Assembly: GCA_903845155.1 (NCBI GenBank)
Contig: CAIMWN010000259.1
Span: 1-44,767, forward strand
DNA length: 44,767 nt
Direction of reading: 5' to 3'
Origin: Oligoflexia bacterium
GTDB lineage: Bacteria > Bdellovibrionota > UBA1018 > CAIMNF01
In this document: one piece after another, positions 16,353-24,085 of the stretch
How the letters are laid out: each line of letters starts with the position of its first letter
How positions within the stretch are numbered: position 1 is the stretch's first letter
Notes under the pieces: generated by a model
The model's input: the letters and a program-made list of their open reading frames with translations, nothing else
Told to the model about the DNA's origin: nothing
Databases searched by the model: none
Translations under genes and position numbers: made by a program

Positions 16353-17237
16353 TCACTTCTTTTCTTTGGTCGAAAAAAACTGCTTTGCTGCAATGGTGAG
16401 AAACCCATCCATTTTAAAGTCAGGATAAAGTTTTTTCATTTTTGTGATTGCTTCTTCTGCAGATTTTGAGTTCTCAGTAGATAAATTAAAATCGTGAAGA
16501 TACTGAATGTCGGCATCAACAAGAGTTGGATCAGAACTCTCTCCATGCCCTGGATAAATAACCTTAAGGCCTGGAAGTGTTTTAACCACGCCAAGGTTTT
16601 CAATCCATTCTTTCACTTTTCCATCGCGTAACCAAAGATGTACTTTATTGTACAATACATCTCCTGCGATGAGCGCCCCCTCTTCGGGCAAATAGATCAT
16701 CGCAGCGGTACCACTCTCTCCCGCCTTCACTTCAATTACTTTTAATCTCGAGCCTTCAAAATTAATTTCATTCTTCTTAATCGCTTCCGGAATCACCACT
16801 GACGAGGCGATCTGGTCGTTTGCTTTCGCGTCTGAAAGTATTTTAGTAATCAATAACCTGAGCGTCTCGCCGTTATTCCTGATGTCGGCACTCACCGATT
16901 CCGTTGAGACAAACTTTGCATTTGGAAATGCCTTTTTGAGAAGAGCAGCACCCAAAATATGATCCGGATGAGCGTGAGTAAAAAACACCTGTGTGAGTGG
17001 CAGATGGGTTTCTCGAATTTGATCTATCAATTTCTTTGTGTTGTTCACCGTTTTCTGTGCATCAATCAGAAAAACCCCATGGTTACCGACTAGCAAAATA
17101 GAGTTCGCCATCGATCCATTCACCGCGTCCCCAGCGAAGGTCTGAATGGAGAGACTGAAGTGCCTTTTGGTGTTGCTCGCAAATGAATTTTCGGAAAAAA
17201 CAGAGAGCATGAGAAGAATTGAAATGATGAATTGCAT
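16353..17237 (-). CDS. Exported metallo-beta-lactamase-fold hydrolase
   Basis: 294 residues with a signal peptide (MQFIISILLMLSVFSENSFA), so probably periplasmic. The metallo-beta-lactamase signature THAHPDH is at 87-93 (His88, His90, Asp92, His93). Asp193 (AGDVLY) and His231 (PGHGES) are further ligands. At the position where many members have a metal-binding GHT motif, this protein has AGESGT (172-177), as in one branch of uncharacterised MBL hydrolases. One ligand may therefore be absent or replaced, and substrate cannot be predicted. Not a clear beta-lactamase, lactonase or glyoxalase II. It stands alone, with 105 bases to ftsK downstream and a long intergenic region upstream. Confidence 0.85.
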   Translation of the reverse strand: MQFIISILLMLSVFSENSFASNTKRHFSLSIQTFAGDAVNGSMANSILLVGNHGVFLIDAQKTVNNTKKLIDQIRETHLPLTQVFFTHAHPDHILGAALLKKAFPNAKFVSTESVSADIRNNGETLRLLITKILSDAKANDQIASSVVIPEAIKKNEINFEGSRLKVIEVKAGESGTAAMIYLPEEGALIAGDVLYNKVHLWLRDGKVKEWIENLGVVKTLPGLKVIYPGHGESSDPTLVDADIQYLHDFNLSTENSKSAEEAITKMKKLYPDFKMDGFLTIAAKQFFSTKEKK

Positions 17238-17522
17238 GTGTTTTAGCCCCTTTTAATATCAAGATCACGTGCAAAAGTTCGAAGCGAGTAGCTCGGATTA
17301 ATCGCAGCTCGTTCATTGAGTGCATCTGCGAGAATATGTTTTGCTTCCTTCATGAATGAATAAGTAAGCTAGGCTGTGCAAGAAAACAAGATCAATGGAT
17401 ACAAAGTGTATTCACTTCTATTCAATCACAACACTCTTGACGCACCATATCTTGGTTGACCAAAGTGAGATTTGATCGTTCAAAATTACTTGGATTCATT
17501 CTTTAAGGGCATATTCGAGCAT
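17238..17522. other. Intergenic region upstream of the MBL-fold gene
   Basis: About 285 bases with no credible gene. Short frames crossing it lack ribosome sites and overlap the neighbours. It must hold the promoter of the hydrolase gene (minus) and possibly that of ileS (plus). TTGACC at about 17455 is a possible -35 for ileS, but the hexamer 17 bases on is a poor -10, so I do not call it. Confidence 0.35.
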
Positions 17523-17677
17523 TTTTCAATTATAATTTCACAATTGAAAAGGCTCACATAATCATGGAATTTCACCATTCCGAGCGGCCCAGGATGGGCT
17601 AAAGCTCGGAGTACAGGATGTACGAGGTGAAATTCCATGATTATGTGAGCCTTTCCAACTGCGAAACCATATGAAAA
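17523..17677. repeat. Large branched palindrome between the MBL-fold gene and ileS
   Basis: A perfect 29-bp inverted repeat joins 17548-17576 with 17626-17654. Pairing continues outward to about 17523 and 17677 with a 2-base bulge and five non-Watson-Crick positions. The 49-base centre holds two more hairpins: CCGAGC (17580-17585) with GCTCGG (17604-17609), enclosing GCCCA-GGA-TGGGC (17587-17599), and GTACA-GGA-TGTAC (17611-17623). The whole can fold as a long stem ending in a junction with two arms, both with GGA loops on the plus strand. All five mismatches are A.C on the plus strand and hence G.U on the minus strand. It ends about 30 bases before the ileS ATG. Candidates are a structured leader, a small RNA or a miniature palindromic mobile element. 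Confidence 0.85.
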
Positions 17678-17707
17678 TGGTAGAGATTCAGGTACAGTTT
17701 TTGACAT

Positions 17708-20700
17708 ATGAAACCAGTAAAACCGGACGTGAACTTTCCAGGCCTAGAGGAAAAGAACCTAGCTTTTTGGGACCAGAATAAAATTTTCGAAAAATCGATG
17801 ACTGAGAAAACCGATGCAAAACCGTATAGCTTTTACGACGGCCCACCGTTCGCAACCGGTCTCCCCCATTATGGCCATTTGCTCGCCGGAACCTTGAAAG
17901 ATATCGTTCCTCGCTTTTGGACGATGAAGGGCTACCAAGTAAAACGCAGATTTGGATGGGATTGCCACGGAGTTCCTGTTGAATTTGAAATCAACAAAAC
18001 ACTGAATCTCCATTCGCGTACTGATATTTTAGAATACGGAGTCGGAAAATATAATGCCGCCTGCAGAAGCATTGTCGACCGTTACTCTAGCGACTGGAAA
18101 AAAACCGTAAAACGCATGGGCCGTTGGGTGGACATGGACAACGCGTACTTCACCATGCAACCCGAATTCATGCAAAGCGTATGGTGGGTCTTCCAAAGCC
18201 TTTACAAAAAAGGCCTCATTTATGAAGGATTAAAAGTAGTTCCTTATTCTACCGGGATCTCGACTGTACTTTCTAACTTCGAAGCAAACTTAGATTACCG
18301 CGAAGTGCAGGATCCGGCTGTTACCGTTACCTTCCCGCTGACCGCTGAATCTCAGGCTAAACTTGACGCGCATCTCAACATAAAGATCGGGACGACCTTT
18401 GTGTTGGCGTGGACGACCACCCCGTGGACGCTACCATCGAATATGGCCTTAGCGGTGGGAAGTGAGATTGAGTACGTGGCGGTGAAGGAAAAGGCGAGCG
18501 GGAAAGTTTTAATTCTTGCTGAAGCACGCCTTTTTTCACTGTCTAAAAAACCTGCTGAAGATTTTGAAGTGCTAGCTACCCTGAAGGGCAAGTATTTACT
18601 TGGCCTAGAGTACACGCCACTTTTTAATTACTTTCTCAATGAAAAGCAAAATGGCGCGTTCAAAATCATTCCATCAGATCACGTCACTACCGATAGCGGT
18701 ACCGGCATTGTTCACATGGCGCCCGCTTACGGGGAAGAAGATTTTTACGCCTGTAAGGAAGCAAAAATTCCGATCGTGAATCCAGTCAACAGTGACGGTC
18801 TTTTTACCGCTGAAATCACTGATTTTGTGGGCCGAAAAGTGAAAGAGGCCGATAAAGATATTATTGCGCGACTGAAAGCCGATGGACGTCTTTACAAACA
18901 AGACACCATCGTTCACTCCTATCCTTTTTGTTACCGTTCAGGCACCCCGCTTATTTACCGAGCGGTTTCAAGTTGGTATGTCGCGGTTGAGAAAATCAAA
19001 ACCGACGTGGTCGCTGCAAATAAAACCACCAACTGGGTACCTGAAACTTTACGCGATGGTCGTTTCGGAAATTGGCTAGAGAATGCTCGCGATTGGGCAA
19101 TTTCTAGAAACCGTTTCTGGGGAACCCCGCTTCCGATTTGGAAAAACGAAGAAGGCGAAATTATTTGCGTGGGCTCCATGGCCGAACTCGAAAAATTAAC
19201 CGGCAAAAAAGTCACCGACCTTCACAAAGAGTTTGTCGACTTACTCGAAATCCCTTCCCCCACTGGTAAATCTCCCCTCAAGCGTATTGATGAGGTGCTG
19301 GATTGTTGGTTTGAATCGGGCTCGATGCCCTATGCACAGTGGGGTTATCCTTATGTGAAAGCACCGTTTGATTCAGAAGTGGAGTTTAAGAAAAACTTTC
19401 CTGCCGACTTTATTGCGGAAGGCTTAGATCAAACCCGCGGATGGTTTTACACCCTCATGGTGATCGGCGCCGGATTATTTGGTAAATCACCTTTTAAAAA
19501 TGTCATCGTAAATGGGCTCATTTTGGCCGAGGATGGCAAGAAAATGTCAAAGAGCTTAAAGAATTATCCTGACCCTACTGGCGTCTTGAATGAACACGGC
19601 GCGGATGCGCTCAGACTTTATTTAATTGATTCACCCGTAGTGAAAGGCGAAGAGCTCAGATTCTCTGATAAAGGTGTTCGCGAAGTCGTGCGCCGAATTC
19701 TCCTTCGTTGGTGGAATTCGTATTCTTTCTTAACGAGCTACGCGAGTGTGGATGAATTTAAACCTCGTGGTGATTATGCCAACACGCCAAACTTGCTCGA
19801 CCAATGGATTCTCTCGCGCATGAATTCTTTGATTAAGAAAACGAACGAAGAGATGGCTGCTTACCGTCTGTATAATGTGGTGCCCGAGCTCGTGAACTTT
19901 ATTGAGTCGCTCACGAATACTTATATTCGCTTCAACCGTCCTCACTTTTGGAGCGAGGGTCGTGGTGCTACAATGCCTGAGGACAAGCGTTTCGCCTATG
20001 AAACCCTTTATCATGTGCTCACGACTCTCTCTAAGGTGATGGCTCCATTTGCACCCTTCCTCTCAGAAGAAACATATTTAAATCTTACTGAAGGACAGAA
20101 GAATGCCAAAGAAAGTGTGCATTTAGAGACCTTCCCGGAGGCAGACACTCGTTTCATTAAACCTGAACTTGAACAAGCCGTGGCTCGAATGGATGCGCTC
20201 GTGATGTTGGGAAGAAATCTCCGTGAAAAAATTAAAATTAAAACGAAGATCCCACTCCTTTCGATGAAGATCATTCACCGCGATCAAAAAGCGTTGACTG
20301 AACTGAAAAAACTAGAAGCCTATTTCCAAGACGAGCTTAACATTAGAGAATTTGAGTATATTTCTAAAGAGGAAGACTACGTTCAAGTAAAAGCAAAAGC
20401 GAATTTCCCGGTTCTTGGAAAACGCGTAGGCCAAAAAATGAAGGCAATTGCGGCCCAGATTGACAAGCTCACTTTGAGTGACCTTGAAAAGCTTGAGCTC
20501 GGACAAACCCTGACCATTACTCTCGAAGGCGGAAATGAAACCATCACTTTGGGTGATGTTGAAATTCGAAGAAGCTCTCTAGGTGACCGACCAAACCTTC
20601 TCGCTCATCAACAAATCTCAATTGAAGTGGATTCAACTTTGAATGAAGAGCAAATTCTGGAAGGACTCTCGCGCGAAGTGATGAGAAAAATCCAGCAGGC

Positions 20701-20932
20701 GCGTAAGAACGCGGACCTTAAACTCGATGCACGCATTGAGCTTTCATTATTTGTCGAGGGTAAGCTCCTTGAAGCCGTAAAGGCGCATGAAGCGACCGTG
20801 ATTAGCGAAACCCTCGCAGTGAAGCTCAGTTATGCCGCGACTGCCGAGAGCGTTCAGGGCACCCACACTGAAATCGTGACTGATCTCGAAGAAGGTAAAA
20901 TAGCAATCGGCCTTACTGTCAAAAGCCAGTAA
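17708..20932 (+). CDS. ileS: Isoleucyl-tRNA synthetase, eukaryal-like type
   Basis: 1074-residue class Ia synthetase charging tRNA-Ile. The HIGH-type motif is PHYGH (53-57) and KMSKS lies at 612-616. The CP1 editing domain occupies roughly 190-400 (WTTTPWTLPSN is its opening). FIAEGLDQTRGWFYTLMVI precedes KMSKS. The N-terminus (WDCHGVPVEFEINKTL) and the long C-terminal region are those of the eukaryal-like second type of bacterial IleS, not of the roughly 930-residue E. coli type with a C-terminal zinc site. That second type is commonly mupirocin-insensitive. The ATG at 17708 fits the family start, although no strong ribosome site precedes it; a large palindrome lies just upstream. It is convergent with the gene at 20967. 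Confidence 0.96.
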   Translation: MKPVKPDVNFPGLEEKNLAFWDQNKIFEKSMTEKTDAKPYSFYDGPPFATGLPHYGHLLAGTLKDIVPRFWTMKGYQVKRRFGWDCHGVPVEFEINKTLNLHSRTDILEYGVGKYNAACRSIVDRYSSDWKKTVKRMGRWVDMDNAYFTMQPEFMQSVWWVFQSLYKKGLIYEGLKVVPYSTGISTVLSNFEANLDYREVQDPAVTVTFPLTAESQAKLDAHLNIKIGTTFVLAWTTTPWTLPSNMALAVGSEIEYVAVKEKASGKVLILAEARLFSLSKKPAEDFEVLATLKGKYLLGLEYTPLFNYFLNEKQNGAFKIIPSDHVTTDSGTGIVHMAPAYGEEDFYACKEAKIPIVNPVNSDGLFTAEITDFVGRKVKEADKDIIARLKADGRLYKQDTIVHSYPFCYRSGTPLIYRAVSSWYVAVEKIKTDVVAANKTTNWVPETLRDGRFGNWLENARDWAISRNRFWGTPLPIWKNEEGEIICVGSMAELEKLTGKKVTDLHKEFVDLLEIPSPTGKSPLKRIDEVLDCWFESGSMPYAQWGYPYVKAPFDSEVEFKKNFPADFIAEGLDQTRGWFYTLMVIGAGLFGKSPFKNVIVNGLILAEDGKKMSKSLKNYPDPTGVLNEHGADALRLYLIDSPVVKGEELRFSDKGVREVVRRILLRWWNSYSFLTSYASVDEFKPRGDYANTPNLLDQWILSRMNSLIKKTNEEMAAYRLYNVVPELVNFIESLTNTYIRFNRPHFWSEGRGATMPEDKRFAYETLYHVLTTLSKVMAPFAPFLSEETYLNLTEGQKNAKESVHLETFPEADTRFIKPELEQAVARMDALVMLGRNLREKIKIKTKIPLLSMKIIHRDQKALTELKKLEAYFQDELNIREFEYISKEEDYVQVKAKANFPVLGKRVGQKMKAIAAQIDKLTLSDLEKLELGQTLTITLEGGNETITLGDVEIRRSSLGDRPNLLAHQQISIEVDSTLNEEQILEGLSREVMRKIQQARKNADLKLDARIELSLFVEGKLLEAVKAHEATVISETLAVKLSYAATAESVQGTHTEIVTDLEEGKIAIGLTVKSQ

Positions 20933-20940
20933 AGCCGATT
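20905..20940. terminator. Hairpin overlapping the ileS stop codon, possible bidirectional terminator
   Basis: A 14-base arm at 20905-20918 pairs with 20927-20940 at 13 of 14 positions around an 8-base loop. The odd position is C.A on the plus strand and G.U on the minus strand. The structure covers the ileS stop (20930-20932) and lies between two convergent genes. The T-tract is poor on both sides, so termination is plausible but not certain. Confidence 0.5.
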
Positions 20941-20966
20941 GGTTATTAAATTGTGATGAGTTAAAA

Positions 20967-21371
20967 TTATTTACGTACTGATCTGCAAAAAGCTGAAGCA
21001 GAAACAGTAACATAATAACTTTGAACGTAACGAGCAATACGGCCAGTGCGGGTATACTCTACACGTCCATAGCGATCTGTTTTATCAGCCATGTTTTCGC
21101 GAGTTTGACATGCGCCCCAGCTGAATGCTGAAAGACGGCCAGTGTAGAAACGGCTTGAAAATGGAGTTAAATCAGAAACAGAGTCTCTGTTACACTTCAA
21201 TTGCAAATCGCGATCAGCAATTCTCATTGCTTCTTTACAGCTTTGTGTAGAATCGAAAAATGCTGGAGCCGATGCAGGGCTACTTGCAGATGCACTTAAT
21301 TCGCCTTCCCATGCAAATGCTGCGGTTGAACTTACTAACATTACCAACGAAAGAATGATTGTTTTTTTCAT
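20967..21371 (-). CDS. Small exported protein of unknown function
   Basis: 134 residues with a textbook signal peptide (MKKTIILSLVMLVSSTAAFA, cleavage before WEGE). The mature part of about 114 residues has four cysteines (SCKEA, KCNRD, GACQT, FCRSV) that could form two disulphides, plus Arg/Tyr-rich segments (RYGRVEYTRTGRIARY). No family was recognised. It has its own intergenic region upstream and converges on ileS. Confidence 0.72.
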   Translation of the reverse strand: MKKTIILSLVMLVSSTAAFAWEGELSASASSPASAPAFFDSTQSCKEAMRIADRDLQLKCNRDSVSDLTPFSSRFYTGRLSAFSWGACQTRENMADKTDRYGRVEYTRTGRIARYVQSYYVTVSASAFCRSVRK

Positions 21372-21485
21372 GAAACGGACTCTACCAAACTCCCGATCTT
21401 TTGTAAATATACTTTGTGTAAAAAATAACTTTTCGCTCGCTAGTAGTTGACTATTTTACTTCTAATGAAACATACGCGTTTAATT

Positions 21486-21522
21486 ATGCAATTATAAGCC
21501 AAAAATAAGCCAAAAATTGCAT
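21486..21522 (+). repeat. Inverted repeat flanking two tandem 11-bp repeats upstream of the SDR gene
   Basis: ATGCAATT (21486-21493) and AATTGCAT (21515-21522) are exact reverse complements. Between them, ATAAGCCAAAA occurs twice back to back (21494-21504 and 21505-21515), a spacing of about one helical turn. This lies 60-95 bases before the SDR start in the 210-base region between divergent genes and looks like a compact operator. No regulator was identified. Confidence 0.5.
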
Positions 21523-21581
21523 AAAATAATACCATAGCAAAACACTAGCAAGAGTAATCAAATCAGTTTAAATTTTACCCT

Positions 21582-22427
21582 ATGTCAACGTCATATCAAG
21601 ATCGTGTTTGGTTTATTACAGGCTGCTCATCAGGCTTCGGAAAAATATTGGCTGAAGAACTCCTTCAAGAGGGGTATCGCGTGGCCGCAACTGCACGAAA
21701 TCTTGAATCTCTGGAAGTGCTGAAAAAGAAAGCACCGAAACCAGATCAACTCCTTTGCCTGAGGCTCGATGTTACCCGTGACAATCACATTCATGCTGCA
21801 GTCACCGAGGCGATCAAAGTATTTGGCCATATCGATGTACTTGTCAACAATGCGGGCTATGGAATCCTCGGTGCCCATGAAGAAGTGAACGCTCAAGAAA
21901 TTTTTAAAATTTTCGATACCAATGTATTTGGGCTTTTTGAAGTCACCCGGGCTATTCTTCCTTTCATGCGTAAGCAAAAGAGTGGGCATATCATCAACAT
22001 CTCTTCCATCGGCGGACTCGTCTCTTCTCCTGCACTGGGGATCTATAACGCCACCAAATTTGCAGTCGAAGGACATTCGGAAGCGCTTGCCCAAGAAGTG
22101 GCACCGTTTGGGATCAAAGTCACCATCGTCGAACCAGGCCCTTTTAGAACCAACTTCCTCTCAAGCTCGCTCGTCACCGCACCCGAGATGTCTGAGTATG
22201 ACGAAGCGATTGGAAAAGTTCGAGCGCACTACCATTCATTAGAAGGCAAACAAACGGGTGACCCGGTAAAAGCGGCGAAGGCCATCATCACGATCGCCGA
22301 AACAGAAACACCACCCTTGCGCCTACTACTAGGCAAGATTGCGTATTCGCGCATTGAGCAAAAAATGGAAACGCTCAGCAAGGAACTAAAGGCGTGGGAA
22401 AAACTCGGAAAAGAAACAGATTTTTAA
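21582..22427 (+). CDS. SDR-family oxidoreductase
   Basis: 281-residue cytosolic NAD(P)-dependent short-chain dehydrogenase of the classical type. The nucleotide-binding motif is TGCSSGFG (13-20), NNAG is at 89-92, the catalytic Ser is in INISS (138-142), and the YxxxK motif is Tyr155/Lys159 (YNATK). TARN after the second strand (37-40) suggests NADP preference, which is inference. Substrate cannot be assigned; the closest general pattern is the 'oxidoreductase/short-chain dehydrogenase' group with the C-terminal PxxxRTxF segment (EPGPFRTNF). It converges on the protease gene with a 4-base overlap of stop codons. Confidence 0.9.
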   Translation: MSTSYQDRVWFITGCSSGFGKILAEELLQEGYRVAATARNLESLEVLKKKAPKPDQLLCLRLDVTRDNHIHAAVTEAIKVFGHIDVLVNNAGYGILGAHEEVNAQEIFKIFDTNVFGLFEVTRAILPFMRKQKSGHIINISSIGGLVSSPALGIYNATKFAVEGHSEALAQEVAPFGIKVTIVEPGPFRTNFLSSSLVTAPEMSEYDEAIGKVRAHYHSLEGKQTGDPVKAAKAIITIAETETPPLRLLLGKIAYSRIEQKMETLSKELKAWEKLGKETDF

Positions 22428-23251
22428 TAAACTCGTTCGGGATATAGTTCGGGCGCATCACCCCCAAGGCTTGAAACCCCATTTGCATCAAAGCGCAAAT
22501 CTTCCCAATCTATTTCATCCACATCGCTTTGGAAAACTCTACGCAGCAAAGGATTTAAAACGCCACCTGCTTTTCCGGCACGTGCATGCGGATCGATTTG
22601 AAACTGCGCATCGACCAAAGAATTCTTGGGCACCATCATTCGAGGAGCACCTCTCCCCCGCATGTCAGCGGTGAAAGGGTGTTTCAAACAAATGCCATGA
22701 CCAAACTCGTGTGCGGCCGTAGTGGAAGTACCGAGCTCATCACTCAAATACCAAGTGCCGCTGTTTCCGCAAATGCGGTTCATAAACGAGTGATCCACCC
22801 CTGGCTTCCCTTTTAAAATTTGTATAAAATTAAACTCCGGTGAGGGATGACTCGCTAATAACTTCTTCGCGAGATCAGGAGAGATCACTTCCCCGCTCAC
22901 TTGCATTTGAAACTCTTCTTTTGCACCAAGCGCTTGGGCAGATACGGGGCGAATCACCGAGTCCAAGTGAGTACCTCCGTTCCAATACAAATTAATCTCG
23001 TTCGCGCAATCCTTGGCAATCGTCTCGTTGGCGTCTGCGCCGTAAAAATAGAGATGACTCGTCAGCGTGAGCGTTTTTCCATCTTTTGAAAGTTGTAGCT
23101 TTGCCGAAGCATGCGCACTCCCTGGACACAACCCCATTAGCGCGAGCCAGCATGCGAACTGTAAAATGCAACCACTGCTTCTGTTGTGAGCGATGCGGCT
23201 AAATAGACCTGGCGCACCCTCATAACTTCCTTTTTGAACTTCGCAATACAT
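22424..23251 (-). CDS. Exported metzincin-like zinc protease
   Basis: 275 residues when started from the ATG at 23251; a TTG at 23260 is an alternative. After about 30 residues a hydrophobic segment (FACWLALMGLCPGSAHA) looks like a signal peptide with an unusually long n-region. The zinc-binding motif AAHEFGHGICLKHP lies at about 180-192 and has the full HExxHxxxxxH spacing of metzincins. The Met in RMMVPKNS, about 14 residues on, could be the Met-turn. Cysteines at DCANE and RICGN may pair. The short size and motif suggest a matrixin-like or uncharacterised exported peptidase, but the substrate is unknown. Its start is 14 bases from the divergent trmO start. Confidence 0.72.
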   Translation of the reverse strand: MYCEVQKGSYEGAPGLFSRIAHNRSSGCILQFACWLALMGLCPGSAHASAKLQLSKDGKTLTLTSHLYFYGADANETIAKDCANEINLYWNGGTHLDSVIRPVSAQALGAKEEFQMQVSGEVISPDLAKKLLASHPSPEFNFIQILKGKPGVDHSFMNRICGNSGTWYLSDELGTSTTAAHEFGHGICLKHPFTADMRGRGAPRMMVPKNSLVDAQFQIDPHARAGKAGGVLNPLLRRVFQSDVDEIDWEDLRFDANGVSSLGGDAPELYPERVY

Positions 23252-23265
23252 GCTAAACAACTACC

Positions 23266-24048
23266 ATGCCGACCCCCAAGCGTAAACCCACAAACCAGCT
23301 GAAAGACACCCTGAGCTTGAACTATGAGATGCGTCCTATTGGTGTCGCACTCACTCCCTTTACTCAACGTTTCGGAATTCCGAGACAGCCCGGCCTGGTC
23401 CCCGACGCCAAGGGAATCATTAAAATTGATCCGCATCCTGATTTTCAATATGCCTTAAAATGTCTCGATCAGTTTTCACATATTTGGGTCATCTTTGTGT
23501 TTCATGAGCACGGTGGAAATAAATGGAAGCCTACCATTCGCCCTCCGCGCCTGGGCGGTAAAGCCAAAGTAGGTGTCCTCTCATCCCGTTCTCCTCATCG
23601 CCCCAATCCCATTGGCCTTTCAGTGGTGGAGATTGATAGGATTGATTTACTGGCCAAAGGTGGCGCTGAAATTCACGTAAACGGTGTTGACCTGTTAGAC
23701 GGCACCCCCATATTAGATATTAAGCCCTATATTCCCTATGCCGATTCGGTGCCACATGCGAACGCGGGCTGGGCATCGGCTGAAATAAAGCGTACTAAAG
23801 TACTCTTTGAACCGCTCGCACTTAAAAAAATTGAAGCAGCAGAACTTGCGGGCTCCGAGAACCTTAAAAATCTGATTGAACAACTCCTCAGCATTGACCC
23901 TCGACCTGGATTTCAAAAGCGTGACCTCCCTCCTGAATCACAAGAGTCTGAAGGCAAAGAATTTGGCCTCCTCGTTAAGGAATATGACGTAAAATGGATC
24001 ATCCAAAATCAAATGTTTGTGGTGGAAGATATCGAGAAAATAGACTAG
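23266..24048 (+). CDS. trmO: TrmO-type tRNA (t6A37) N6-methyltransferase
   Basis: 260-residue member of the TrmO/TsaA (UPF0066) family, which methylates N6-threonylcarbamoyladenosine at position 37 of some tRNAs using SAM bound by a beta-barrel fold. Diagnostic stretches are MRPIGVALTPF (22-32), HIWVIFVFHEH (72-82), VLSSRSPHRPNPIGLS (104-119) and DGTPILDIKPYIPYAD. A C-terminal extension of about 90 residues follows, as in longer family members. Few bases separate its ATG from the divergent protease start, so its promoter must lie within or across that gene. Confidence 0.9.
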   Translation: MPTPKRKPTNQLKDTLSLNYEMRPIGVALTPFTQRFGIPRQPGLVPDAKGIIKIDPHPDFQYALKCLDQFSHIWVIFVFHEHGGNKWKPTIRPPRLGGKAKVGVLSSRSPHRPNPIGLSVVEIDRIDLLAKGGAEIHVNGVDLLDGTPILDIKPYIPYADSVPHANAGWASAEIKRTKVLFEPLALKKIEAAELAGSENLKNLIEQLLSIDPRPGFQKRDLPPESQESEGKEFGLLVKEYDVKWIIQNQMFVVEDIEKID

Positions 24049-24085
24049 CCTAGCCCCAGCCTAAAACTATCTTCTGGAGCCTCCC

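Noticed and set aside
17701-17706. TTGACA directly before the ileS ATG as a promoter -35
   Set aside because: It abuts the start codon, so transcription would begin inside the gene and remove the conserved N-terminus.
17486-17707. A 73-codon minus-strand frame crossing the palindrome
   Set aside because: It runs through both arms of the inverted repeat and into the ileS start region, with no ribosome site or recognisable product. It is best explained as chance.
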